From contig JAZOOJ010000013.1 of assembly GCA_045655005.1 (NCBI GenBank), positions 1 to 36,088 of the forward strand: a stretch of DNA of 36,088 bases. Reading direction: 5' to 3'. Position 1 is the stretch's first letter. Each line of letters begins with the position of its first letter. A model generated the notes under the pieces. That model had not been told where the DNA came from. It was given only the letters and a program-made list of their open reading frames with translations, and did no database searches. A program made the translations under genes and the position numbers. Of the stretch, positions 15,301-23,668 are shown one piece after another. Origin of the DNA: UMGS1908 sp045655005 (GTDB lineage Bacteria > Bacillota > Clostridia > Christensenellales > UBA1242).

Positions 15301-18147
15301 GTGTATTATAAATCAAGAAAAAAAGCAAAGAAACCGAAGTGGCAGGGATTTTTAACTGCTTCACTTTTTGCTATTCTTGGGTTAATTACCTTTTTTAACT
15401 TTGCTTCAAATTTTACAAATATAATACTTGGTATTTTTGGATTAATCTTTTACCCATTGATTGTGCTTGGTATATTAATTTCGTTAGGTGTAGCACTTAA
15501 TATGAAGTATTCAATGTCTGCCAAAAATCTTACATATTTAATTATGGTGGCAATAAGTCTTGAACTTTTGCTACATACTGCGTTTGTTGCAAGGTTTGCA
15601 AGCGAAACAGGTGTCAGAATATCTCATTATTTTGATTTCCTTGGTAGTGTTGCAACATTTGAAAGTGGATTGACGGTAGGTGGACTTATTGCATCGATTA
15701 TTACTTATCCGATAATGTGTCTTCTAAGTTCGGTGGGTGCGTGCATTTTCTTTGCAATTATGCTTACAGTTTTTGTTGCTCTTAGTGTTGATTATTACTT
15801 AATTGCAAGTAAGTTTGAGGTCGTGTCAAAGGTAAAAACAAAGGCCGTAAGGAATGAGTCGGGTGATTACAACCAAGTATATACGAATGATACTATTGGA
15901 AGTACAATTTCAAATTCAAAATTTGCTAATGAAACTTCAATAAATTCGGCAAGGCAAGCCTATTTTGACGCATCAGAGAGTGAAGAAGATGAGAATGGGA
16001 ACAAAGAAGAGCCATATACATTTAACTCTTATGGTGATGACTTTAATAACAACATCAAAGACATAGGAGAAAGCGAAAATACTGGGTATAATTTGCAAGA
16101 TGATGAAAAGGCACGCTCACATTATGACCCAAGCAAATTTTCAAGTGCAGAAGAATATATAAAGTATCCATACGACCCAACCATTTATAGAAATAAAAAC
16201 AAGGTAGATGACTCAGGGAATATTGAAGAAAATCAAATTTATAAAGAAAATGAAGAAGAACCAAACTATACTTTAAGTTTTGATAACGGCGAAACTTTTG
16301 AATCCATTGATAACTTTACTGGTAATGATGAAGATTCAGAGAATGAAAACCTATATGTAAATGGAGAAGACGAAGAGGTTGATACAAGTATATTTACAGC
16401 AGGTTTAAAAACTTCTGAATTTGCAGATTCAAGAAGTGACGATTCAAGGGGTCGTGGCAGAGAAAACGTAAATGCTTTTGATGCTAATCCATTCTCTTCA
16501 TTCTCAACTGCGGATTCTAATCGAAGTAGAGAAAGGCGTGGTTCGGATGAGATTTTTGAAAGTCCAGCGAAAGAATTTTTTAATTCGACACCGAAACAAA
16601 ATGAAGAACCAAGGCAAGGGACTTTATTTGATATGTCAAAGCCAAAGAAATATGGTCAAGAAAGAGATAGAAAATATAATGCCCCACCAACGACATTGCT
16701 TGAATTTAGGTCAGATGATGAAAGTTCTTATGGTGGAGATTATCAAGCAAAAAGTGTTGCCCTTGAACAAGTGTTAAGTAGTTTTAATATTGACGCTAAA
16801 GTATCAAATGTTGTCCGTGGACCGGCTGTTACCCAATATGAGTTAAGTATGCCATATGGTACATCAGTTAAAAAGATTTTGGCGTATGACAGTGATATTG
16901 CGGCGGCTCTTATGAGTAGGGGCGGAGTTAGAATTGAGGCTCCAATCTTAGGAAAGAATGCAGTTGGTGTTGAAGTTCCAAATGATAAAAGAAGCACTGT
17001 TGGATTAAGAGAAATGCTTGAATCAAAAGAATTTCAAAACACGACGGTTAATTTGCCAATAGTTGTTGGTAAAAGTATTACTGGTGAGGTGGTTGTTAAA
17101 GCCCTTCCAAAACTGGTGCATTGCCTAGTCGCTGGTTCAACTGGTTCGGGTAAATCTATTTTCTTGCATAGTGTAATTTTAAGTTTGATGTTTAAGTGTT
17201 CTCCAACGCAACTTCGTTTTATAATGATTGACCCAAAAAGAGTTGAATTTACTGCATACAGTGGTATGCCACATATGATGCTTCCAAACGCTGTTTGCGA
17301 GTGTGATAAAGCTATAAACGCTCTTGGTTGGGCAGTTAAAGAAATGGACCGCAGATTTAAAAAATTACAACAACATCAAGTGCAAAATATACAAGACTTT
17401 AACCATTGTAAGGCGGTTACAGAAACTCACGAAGAAGAGCCAATGGCTTATTTGGTTATTGTAATCGACGAGTTGAATGACTTGATGATGGTTGGGAAAA
17501 AAGAAGTTGAAGAAAAAATTACAAGACTTGCTCAACTTGGTCGTGCCAGTGGTATACATATGATTATTGCTACACAAAGACCGTCTGCCGATGTTATTAC
17601 TGGTACCATTAAGAACAACTTGCCAACAAGAGTCGCATTTTCGCTTGGAAGTTCTGTCGATTCAAGGGTTATTCTTGATGAGACAGGTGCCGAAAAATTG
17701 CTTGGTGCCGGAGATATGCTTCTTTCTGCGCAAGATTCCAACACGACAATACGTCTACAAGGTGGCTTTATGAGTATGGATGAAGTTAGGAAAGTTGTGG
17801 CGTATATTAAAGATAATAACGATACTTATTTTGATGAAGAACTTGAAAAAGAAATCTTGGCTGATAAAAAAGAAGAAATTGCAGGTTCTGACAACGGCGG
17901 AAGCTATGACCCAAATGCTCCAGATTTAGATGAATTGTTGCCTGCAGCACTAAAACTTTGTATTGAAACGGGCGGTGCTTCGATAAATATGGTTCAAAGA
18001 AGATTTAGGGTTGGTTACGCAAGAGCTGCAAGAATTATTGACCAAATGGAACTCGCTGGATACATTTCTGCGGGCAATGGCAGTAAATTAAGAACTGTTC
18101 ATATGTCTATGAGTGAGTTTAAAGAAAAATTTGGTGAAGATATTTAA
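15301..18147 (+). CDS. ftsK: DNA translocase FtsK/SpoIIIE
   Basis: This septal DNA pump clears chromosomes during division or moves DNA into the forespore. It has 948 residues: an N-terminal membrane part with 4-5 hydrophobic segments (about 15-170) and a long acidic, Ser/Asn-rich linker (about 183-460). The RecA-like motor follows, with Walker A GSTGSGKS (612-619) and Walker B IVIDE (D723, E724). The C-terminal gamma winged helix (about 880-945) contains RRFRVGYARAARIID. The start is GTG 15301, with TAGGAG about 8 bases before. It is longer than SpoIIIE (789) because of the linker. FtsK and SpoIIIE roles cannot be told apart from sequence alone. rimO follows after 17 bases. Confidence 0.96.
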   Translation: MYYKSRKKAKKPKWQGFLTASLFAILGLITFFNFASNFTNIILGIFGLIFYPLIVLGILISLGVALNMKYSMSAKNLTYLIMVAISLELLLHTAFVARFASETGVRISHYFDFLGSVATFESGLTVGGLIASIITYPIMCLLSSVGACIFFAIMLTVFVALSVDYYLIASKFEVVSKVKTKAVRNESGDYNQVYTNDTIGSTISNSKFANETSINSARQAYFDASESEEDENGNKEEPYTFNSYGDDFNNNIKDIGESENTGYNLQDDEKARSHYDPSKFSSAEEYIKYPYDPTIYRNKNKVDDSGNIEENQIYKENEEEPNYTLSFDNGETFESIDNFTGNDEDSENENLYVNGEDEEVDTSIFTAGLKTSEFADSRSDDSRGRGRENVNAFDANPFSSFSTADSNRSRERRGSDEIFESPAKEFFNSTPKQNEEPRQGTLFDMSKPKKYGQERDRKYNAPPTTLLEFRSDDESSYGGDYQAKSVALEQVLSSFNIDAKVSNVVRGPAVTQYELSMPYGTSVKKILAYDSDIAAALMSRGGVRIEAPILGKNAVGVEVPNDKRSTVGLREMLESKEFQNTTVNLPIVVGKSITGEVVVKALPKLVHCLVAGSTGSGKSIFLHSVILSLMFKCSPTQLRFIMIDPKRVEFTAYSGMPHMMLPNAVCECDKAINALGWAVKEMDRRFKKLQQHQVQNIQDFNHCKAVTETHEEEPMAYLVIVIDELNDLMMVGKKEVEEKITRLAQLGRASGIHMIIATQRPSADVITGTIKNNLPTRVAFSLGSSVDSRVILDETGAEKLLGAGDMLLSAQDSNTTIRLQGGFMSMDEVRKVVAYIKDNNDTYFDEELEKEILADKKEEIAGSDNGGSYDPNAPDLDELLPAALKLCIETGGASINMVQRRFRVGYARAARIIDQMELAGYISAGNGSKLRTVHMSMSEFKEKFGEDI

Positions 18148-18164
18148 GTTAAAGAGGATAAATT

Positions 18165-19535
18165 ATGGAAAAAGAACAAATTGATAATATGCTGAGTTCA
18201 ATGCTTGTAGGAGTTATTTCTCTTGGTTGTGATAAAAACAGGGTAGATACCGAAAATATGATGACGCATCTTTCAAGACATGGAATGACTTTTACAGCTG
18301 ACTCATCGCAGGCAGATATTATCATAATCAATACTTGTGCATTTATTAAATCTTCAAGAGAAGAAACTTATCAAACAATTGAAGAAATGGTTGAATTTAG
18401 AAAAACAGGTCGTTGTACTTGTCTTATAACGACCGGTTGTTTTCCTCAGAGTAGAGTAAAGGAATTACAAAATGATTTCCCAGAAATTGACATTTTTTTA
18501 GGTGTTAATGATTACGCAAATATATATGAAATAGTAAAGCAATTTTATAGTAATGACGACCGCAGGGATATAATTTCAGTTGATACACCATTTAATATTG
18601 ATTGCATTGAAGAGGGTCGATTGATTACAACCCCAGCACATTACGCATATATAAAGATTGCTGATGGTTGCGATAATTTTTGTTCTTATTGTTTGATACC
18701 GTATATTAGAGGAAGATTTCGTTCAAGAAAGATTGAAAGCGTTGTAAAAGAAGCAAATGATTTAGTTAAGAATGGGGCAAAGGAAATTTTGTTGGTTGCA
18801 CAAGATGTTGCTAAATTTGGCGAAGATATTTATGGTGAAAATAAATTAGCGGAACTTTTACAAGAATTATCTAAAATCGAAAAACTGGAATGGATAAGAT
18901 TGCTTTATTGTTATCCAGAGCATTTAACCGAGGGCGTAATTCAAGAACTTCTTACCAATCCAAAAGTATGTGGATATATTGATGTTCCATTCCAACATGT
19001 AAACAATGCCATTTTGAAGGCTATGAATAGAAAAGTCGAAAAGGGAGATATAATAAGATTATTAGAAAAGCTTAAAAATGGGAACAGAGAGATTGCAATT
19101 CGCTCAACATTTATATTAGGTTTCCCTGGTGAAACGAAAGAAAATTTTAATGAATTAATTAAATTCTTAAACGACTATAAACTACCAAATGTTGGCTTCT
19201 TTACTTATTCCAGAGAGTCTGGTACAGTCGCTGGAAGATTAGATGGTCAAGTTGACGACAGTATCAAAAAACGTAGGTTGTTACAAGCAGTAAAGGTGCA
19301 AAAGAAAGTAATTTTTGAGTATAACAAGTCACTAGTTGGAAGAACTCTTAAAGTTATATATGAGGGAACAACGCCTGACGGAAACTTTTATTACGGAAGA
19401 AGTGAATTTCAAGCACCAGACATTGATACATTAACTTATTTTACATCTAATAAACCTATTGAGGTTGGCAATTTTTATAATATTAAAATTGACAAAGTAA
19501 AAGGCTATGATTTATTTGGACACGTCGAAGATTAA
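18165..19535 (+). CDS. rimO: Ribosomal protein S12 methylthiotransferase RimO
   Basis: This radical-SAM enzyme adds a methylthio group to an Asp of ribosomal protein S12. In the 456 residues, the N-terminal MTTase domain has C22 (SLGCDKNRVDTE), a Cys in IINTCAF and a Cys in TTGCFPQ, which bind one 4Fe-4S cluster. The radical-SAM motif is C169-x3-C173-x2-C176 (DGCDNFCSYC), and a TRAM domain ends the protein. GCDKNRVD distinguishes RimO from MiaB/MtaB. AGAGGA precedes the start. M13 is an alternative start, but the ribosome binding site favours 18165. It lies between ftsK and pgsA as one operon. Confidence 0.95.
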   Translation: MEKEQIDNMLSSMLVGVISLGCDKNRVDTENMMTHLSRHGMTFTADSSQADIIIINTCAFIKSSREETYQTIEEMVEFRKTGRCTCLITTGCFPQSRVKELQNDFPEIDIFLGVNDYANIYEIVKQFYSNDDRRDIISVDTPFNIDCIEEGRLITTPAHYAYIKIADGCDNFCSYCLIPYIRGRFRSRKIESVVKEANDLVKNGAKEILLVAQDVAKFGEDIYGENKLAELLQELSKIEKLEWIRLLYCYPEHLTEGVIQELLTNPKVCGYIDVPFQHVNNAILKAMNRKVEKGDIIRLLEKLKNGNREIAIRSTFILGFPGETKENFNELIKFLNDYKLPNVGFFTYSRESGTVAGRLDGQVDDSIKKRRLLQAVKVQKKVIFEYNKSLVGRTLKVIYEGTTPDGNFYYGRSEFQAPDIDTLTYFTSNKPIEVGNFYNIKIDKVKGYDLFGHVED

Positions 19536-19555
19536 AACTAATGAGGAGAAACAAA

Positions 19556-20209
19556 ATGAAGACAATAAATAAAAATCTACCAAACATTATTACTATAATA
19601 AGAATCTTTTTAACACCTATTGTAATTGCATTATTTTTAATACCTTCAAATGGTATTTTAAAATTTATAGCTTTTGGTGTATATGTAATTGCATCAAGCA
19701 CGGATTTTGTTGATGGTTATATCGCTCGAAAATACAATCTAGTAAGCGATATTGGAAAACTTTTAGATGCTGCGGCTGACAAGTTTTTACAAACCAGTGT
19801 ACTAATTTTGGTACTTACCAGTAGTTATAATGTAGTAAGTGAGTGGATTAATTTAGTACTAATTTTGGTTATACTTTTAAGAGATTCTTGGATGAGTACA
19901 ATACGTCAATTATGTGCGTCAAGGGGAACAATTATTGCTGCTGATATTTGGGGTAAAATCAAATCTATTTTAATGGATTTATCAATGGGAATATTATTTT
20001 TCTATATCGCACTTGCTGAATTTTTACCAAACGGCAGACAAACATTGTTGTTCGCCGATGTAAAACTTAGTTACATTGGTTGTGTTGGACTTGTTCTGCT
20101 TGCAATTTCTGCTGTTTTTTCAGTTATGTCAGGCGTCAACTATACAAAGTCTGCTTGGGGAACTATTATTGGAAAGACCAAAACCGACTCACAAAATAAT
20201 AATGAATAA
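19556..20209 (+). CDS. pgsA: CDP-diacylglycerol--glycerol-3-phosphate 3-phosphatidyltransferase
   Basis: This membrane enzyme makes phosphatidylglycerol phosphate, the first committed step to phosphatidylglycerol and cardiolipin. The full CDP-alcohol phosphotransferase motif is visible: D50-x2-D53-G54-x2-A57-R58-x8-G67-x3-D71-x3-D75. Several hydrophobic segments surround it. The start at ATG 19556 (217 residues) is preferred over ATG 19541, because GAGGAG at 19543-19548 lies within that extension and serves as the ribosome binding site. pgsA next to recA is a classic Bacillota order (cinA, often between them, is absent here). Confidence 0.95.
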   Translation: MKTINKNLPNIITIIRIFLTPIVIALFLIPSNGILKFIAFGVYVIASSTDFVDGYIARKYNLVSDIGKLLDAAADKFLQTSVLILVLTSSYNVVSEWINLVLILVILLRDSWMSTIRQLCASRGTIIAADIWGKIKSILMDLSMGILFFYIALAEFLPNGRQTLLFADVKLSYIGCVGLVLLAISAVFSVMSGVNYTKSAWGTIIGKTKTDSQNNNE

Positions 20210-20223
20210 ATTATATTTTACCT

Positions 20224-20253
20224 ATTGAAATGTTAATTTATTTCAATTATAAT
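20224..20253 (+). promoter_or_regulatory. recA promoter with embedded inverted repeat
   Basis: TTGAAA (20225-20230), 17 bases, TATAAT (20248-20253): near-perfect sigma-A. ATTGAAAT (20224-20231) and ATTTCAAT (20240-20247) form an 8-bp perfect inverted repeat with an 8-base centre covering the -35 and spacer. No Bacillota LexA box (CGAAC-N4-GTTCG type) is visible. Confidence 0.85.
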
Positions 20254-20276
20254 TGGTAGTAAGAGGAGATTTAAAT

Positions 20277-21320
20277 ATGGCAAAAGACATTGAAAAAGAA
20301 TTAGAAGAAACAAAGCAAAACAAATTAAAGGCATTAGACCAAGTAATTGCACAAATCGAGAAGGCTCACGGCAAAGGTTCAATTATGAGATTAGGCGAAC
20401 AGTCAATCGCTCCAATTGATGTAATTTCGACTGGTTGCTTAGCATTAGACGAAGCTCTTGGCATTGGTGGAATCCCAAGGGGAAGAATCGTAGAAATTTA
20501 TGGACCTGAATCGTCTGGTAAAACTACGGTATCTTTACACATTATTGCAGAGGCTCAAAAAGCTGGTGGAACCTGTGCGTTTATTGACGCTGAGCACGCT
20601 CTTGATCCAACATATGCTGCAAGGCTTGGTGTAGACCTTCAAAATCTTTATGTGTCACAACCAGACAATGGTGAACAAGGTTTGGAAATCGCTGATGAGT
20701 TGGTTCGTTCTGGTGCATTAGATGTTGTTGTAATTGACTCGGTTGCCGCTCTTACACCAAAGGCTGAAATTGATGGTGAAATGGGTGATAATCACATTGG
20801 TTTGCAAGCAAGACTTATGTCGCAAGCATTAAGAAAACTTGCTGGAATCACAAACAAAACAAAGACTTGTGTAATATTTATTAACCAATTACGTGAAAAA
20901 GTTGGTGTTATGTTTGGTTCGCCTGAAACAACTCCTGGCGGTAAGGCATTAAAGTTCTATGCAAGCATCCGTCTTGATGTAAGAAAAACTGACACTTTAA
21001 AAGACGGCTCTGATTCAGTAGGAAACAGAACAAAGGTTAAAATTGTTAAAAATAAGCTTGCACCACCATTCAAAATTGCAGAGTTTGACATTATTTATGG
21101 TGCTGGTATAAGCCAAGAAGGTTGCGTTTTGGATGTCGCAAGTGATAAAGGAATTATTGAAAAAAGTGGTTCTTGGTTTGCATACAATGGTCAAAAAATT
21201 GGGCAAGGAAGAGAGAATGCCCGCAATTTCTTAATCAACAACCCAGACATTTTGGCAGAAATTATTGCTAAATGCAAAGGACAAGATGAAGAAAGTGAAA
21301 TAAAGTCTGATGAAGACTAA
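20277..21320 (+). CDS. recA: Recombinase RecA
   Basis: RecA catalyses strand exchange, coats single-stranded DNA, and triggers LexA self-cleavage. In the 347-residue form, Walker A is GPESSGKT (76-83) and Walker B is LDVVVIDSVAAL. The conserved loop NQLREKVGVMFGSPETTPGG is present, and the C-terminus is acidic (DEESEIKSDED). The ATG at 20277 has AGAGGAG (20262-20268) before it. An upstream in-frame GTG at 20253 would overlap the -10 box and is rejected. It has its own strong promoter and is followed by a separate promoter for secD. Confidence 0.98.
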   Translation: MAKDIEKELEETKQNKLKALDQVIAQIEKAHGKGSIMRLGEQSIAPIDVISTGCLALDEALGIGGIPRGRIVEIYGPESSGKTTVSLHIIAEAQKAGGTCAFIDAEHALDPTYAARLGVDLQNLYVSQPDNGEQGLEIADELVRSGALDVVVIDSVAALTPKAEIDGEMGDNHIGLQARLMSQALRKLAGITNKTKTCVIFINQLREKVGVMFGSPETTPGGKALKFYASIRLDVRKTDTLKDGSDSVGNRTKVKIVKNKLAPPFKIAEFDIIYGAGISQEGCVLDVASDKGIIEKSGSWFAYNGQKIGQGRENARNFLINNPDILAEIIAKCKGQDEESEIKSDED

Positions 21321-21328
21321 AAATGTTC

Positions 21329-21358
21329 TTGACCGGAATTATATAATTGTTATATAAT
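21329..21358 (+). promoter_or_regulatory. Sigma-A promoter of the secD-secF-recJ-rel group
   Basis: TTGACC (21329-21334), 18 bases, TATAAT (21353-21358). The octamer TTATATAA occurs twice in direct orientation within the spacer and -10 region. The start of secD is 32 bases downstream. Confidence 0.75.
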
Positions 21359-21389
21359 AAGGTTATATGTTTTTTTAAGGTAGGACAAA

Positions 21390-22694
21390 ATGAATAATTA
21401 TAGTAAGACTAAAAGTACAATTATTTTCATTATCTTTGGTTTAATTTTCGCAATTGGAACAATACTTTCGTTTGTTCCAATGCGTTTTGGCTCAAAGGAT
21501 TATGAATCTTTTTTAGGTGCTATGGCACTATCTAACGATTGCACAGACACGGTGTCTGCAATCTACAAGTATACAGAAGACGAAAATACAGATGTGAACA
21601 GAGCAATTGACTTAATGGGTAAGTCATTGGAAGGGAAGTTTGGTAAAAATTCTGTTAATGTATATAAACTTAGTGACAACAGAATAAGAGTTGACGTATC
21701 TAAGCCAGTTACAGCATCTGGAGAAAGTGAAATAGAAGAATATTTAGCTGGGTTTACTTCTGGAAGATTAAAAATCACAAACAACAGCAGTGGTACAGCT
21801 AATATTGAAGAAAACAAAAACTTGCTTGAAATTGATGGCTGGAAAGATATTGAGTCTGTTTCAACAAAAACTTATAAAGGTAGTTATGGTATCGAAGTTG
21901 CTTTTACTAAATCTGGCAAAAACACATTCGGTATGATGATAGGTGGTAATGCCTATATTTACGTAAATAACAAGGCATTCCCAAGTGATAACTATAATAA
22001 AGTTGAATTAACCAGTGAAGCAACAACTTTTACAATTTGGTTCTCATCAAATGAATACATCGAGTATTATAAAAATACATTTGAATCAGGAATGATTCCA
22101 TTACATCTTGATTCAGAAACTGTTGAATTTATTTATACAAAAGCAAATCCAACAGCGCTAACATATATTTCAATTGCAATATCATTAATAGTATTAGCAT
22201 TATATGTTTATGCAATTGTCAAGTTTAGAGTGCCTGCAATTATGTATGTGGTATTATCTAATATATCAACTTATTTATTGTTATTTTTATTGCAAGCAAT
22301 GCCTTGGACAGAACTTGGTATCGTTTCAATAATTACACTTGGCTTAATGAAGATGGTTGAATTCATCTTATTTGCAACAATCCAAAAACGTGTCAAAGAA
22401 GAATATATGCTTGGCAAGTCAATTGAAACTTCATTTGAAGATGCAAATAAAAGAACTTTATCTGTAATTTTAGATGTATTAACAGTGTGCTTGCTTGGCG
22501 GGTTGTCATTCGCAATCGCTGGCAAATTTGAACTTGTTACAATTGGAACAACTCTTGCATTATCAGCATTTTTCTCTGGTATGGTATTATTGCTTGGTGT
22601 GAAATATTTGAATAATTGCTATTATGCATTTAATTCAACCGATGCTTCTTTTTATGCTTTGCCAGAACGTACGGAGGGCGAGATTAATGAATAA
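21390..22694 (+). CDS. secD: Protein translocase subunit SecD (divergent)
   Basis: SecD works with SecF to pull exported proteins from the SecYEG channel using the proton gradient. This 434-residue protein has an N-terminal membrane segment (about 8-30), an extracytoplasmic P1-type region that keeps VAFTKSGKNTFG, and a membrane block from about 255 to 420. The identification rests on the layout, the partial motif VKEEYMLGKSIETSFEDANKRTLSVILD, and the adjacent secF and recJ. The family motifs GxDLxGG after the first membrane segment and GxxVDAN in the fourth are not recognisable; the latter position reads GLMKMVE, without the Asp implicated in proton movement. AAGGTAGGA precedes the start. It overlaps secF by 8 bases. 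Confidence 0.82.
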   Translation: MNNYSKTKSTIIFIIFGLIFAIGTILSFVPMRFGSKDYESFLGAMALSNDCTDTVSAIYKYTEDENTDVNRAIDLMGKSLEGKFGKNSVNVYKLSDNRIRVDVSKPVTASGESEIEEYLAGFTSGRLKITNNSSGTANIEENKNLLEIDGWKDIESVSTKTYKGSYGIEVAFTKSGKNTFGMMIGGNAYIYVNNKAFPSDNYNKVELTSEATTFTIWFSSNEYIEYYKNTFESGMIPLHLDSETVEFIYTKANPTALTYISIAISLIVLALYVYAIVKFRVPAIMYVVLSNISTYLLLFLLQAMPWTELGIVSIITLGLMKMVEFILFATIQKRVKEEYMLGKSIETSFEDANKRTLSVILDVLTVCLLGGLSFAIAGKFELVTIGTTLALSAFFSGMVLLLGVKYLNNCYYAFNSTDASFYALPERTEGEINE

Positions 22695-23637
22695 ACTATT
22701 TAAATCTCCAAGAAAACTTTTAAGTTATACTTTATTAATAACTGCAACAATTATGGCGTTAGGCGTAATTTTGGTTGCATTCTTTGGTTTTAATAAATCA
22801 TATCAATTTGGTGGTTATTATGAAATTAACATTGATTACCTTGATATGGAAAAGAAAGATGAATACATCAATGGCATAGATGAAATCTTAAATAAATATG
22901 GATATACTGTTGACCATTATACAATGGAAGGTGAAAAGTCTTTCACTCCAACTCTTTGCGTAAGATATGAATCAAATTCAGAAGATGATGCTAAAAACAT
23001 AAAAACAGATATTATTTCCAAATTCAATATTGACGAAAAAAGTACATTGCTATCAGTAGATAAAATGTCTTCAACTTATGCATCACATAAGATTGCGAAC
23101 TTATTAATTCCTATGTCAATTCTTTTAGTTGGATTATTTGCTTTTGGTTGGTTCAGAAGAAATATTCTTTATGGCGTTGCTGAGGTGATTGCCTATCTTT
23201 CAACTATCTTAGTCGGACTTTCATTATATGCTCTAACAAGAACGATGATATCATTGTCATCACTTTCATTATTGTTCATTTCAGCATTGTTATCAGCCCT
23301 TATATTCACTTATTTCTCAGTAAATGCTTTTTCAAAGAAAAACACGATCCATTCTGAGAAAAAAGAATTATCTGATTTGTTCTGTGATACGTTATCTGCA
23401 AATAAATTTATAACAATCCTTCCAGCATCAGCAATACTTGCAGTTTTTGCAGGGTTAATATTTACTTTTAATCATTCATTAATGCATTTAGGGTTGGCTG
23501 GCATAATTTGCATTTGTTCAATTGTGTGGACATCCATTTTTGTCACAGGTTCATATTTTGTTTCAGTTGTTAATGCTGAAAGCAAAAGAGAAAAGAAGGT
23601 CCTATCAAGAAATAACACAATAAATAATGAAAAGTAA
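22687..23637 (+). CDS. secF: Protein translocase subunit SecF (divergent)
   Basis: This is the partner of SecD. It has 316 residues with one N-terminal membrane segment (about 13-35), a short extracytoplasmic domain (about 36-145), and five C-terminal hydrophobic segments. The GIDFxGG motif is replaced by YQFGGYYEINIDY. The SINDT/VVFDR motif after the middle segments is not visible (FSVNAFSKKN stands nearby). The ATG at 22687 follows GGAGGG (about 22672-22677) and overlaps the end of secD. An earlier in-frame ATG at 22624 would overlap secD by 71 bases and lacks a ribosome binding site. The family call relies on topology and on the secD-secF-recJ order. Confidence 0.78.
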   Translation: MNKLFKSPRKLLSYTLLITATIMALGVILVAFFGFNKSYQFGGYYEINIDYLDMEKKDEYINGIDEILNKYGYTVDHYTMEGEKSFTPTLCVRYESNSEDDAKNIKTDIISKFNIDEKSTLLSVDKMSSTYASHKIANLLIPMSILLVGLFAFGWFRRNILYGVAEVIAYLSTILVGLSLYALTRTMISLSSLSLLFISALLSALIFTYFSVNAFSKKNTIHSEKKELSDLFCDTLSANKFITILPASAILAVFAGLIFTFNHSLMHLGLAGIICICSIVWTSIFVTGSYFVSVVNAESKREKKVLSRNNTINNEK

Positions 23638-23668
23638 GGAGAGGCATATTTCAGTCTAAATCGGTTTT

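Noticed and set aside
20224..20247. Terminator for pgsA formed by the inverted repeat before recA
   Set aside because: There is no T run after the right arm, and the repeat lies on the recA promoter.
20210..20276. LexA/SOS box upstream of recA
   Set aside because: No GAAC-N4-GTTC-like sequence is present in the region read; only the ATTGAAAT/ATTTCAAT repeat was found.
22624..22686. Earlier ATG for secF
   Set aside because: It overlaps secD by 71 bases with no ribosome binding site, while ATG 22687 has GGAGGG and begins a typical basic start before the first membrane helix.
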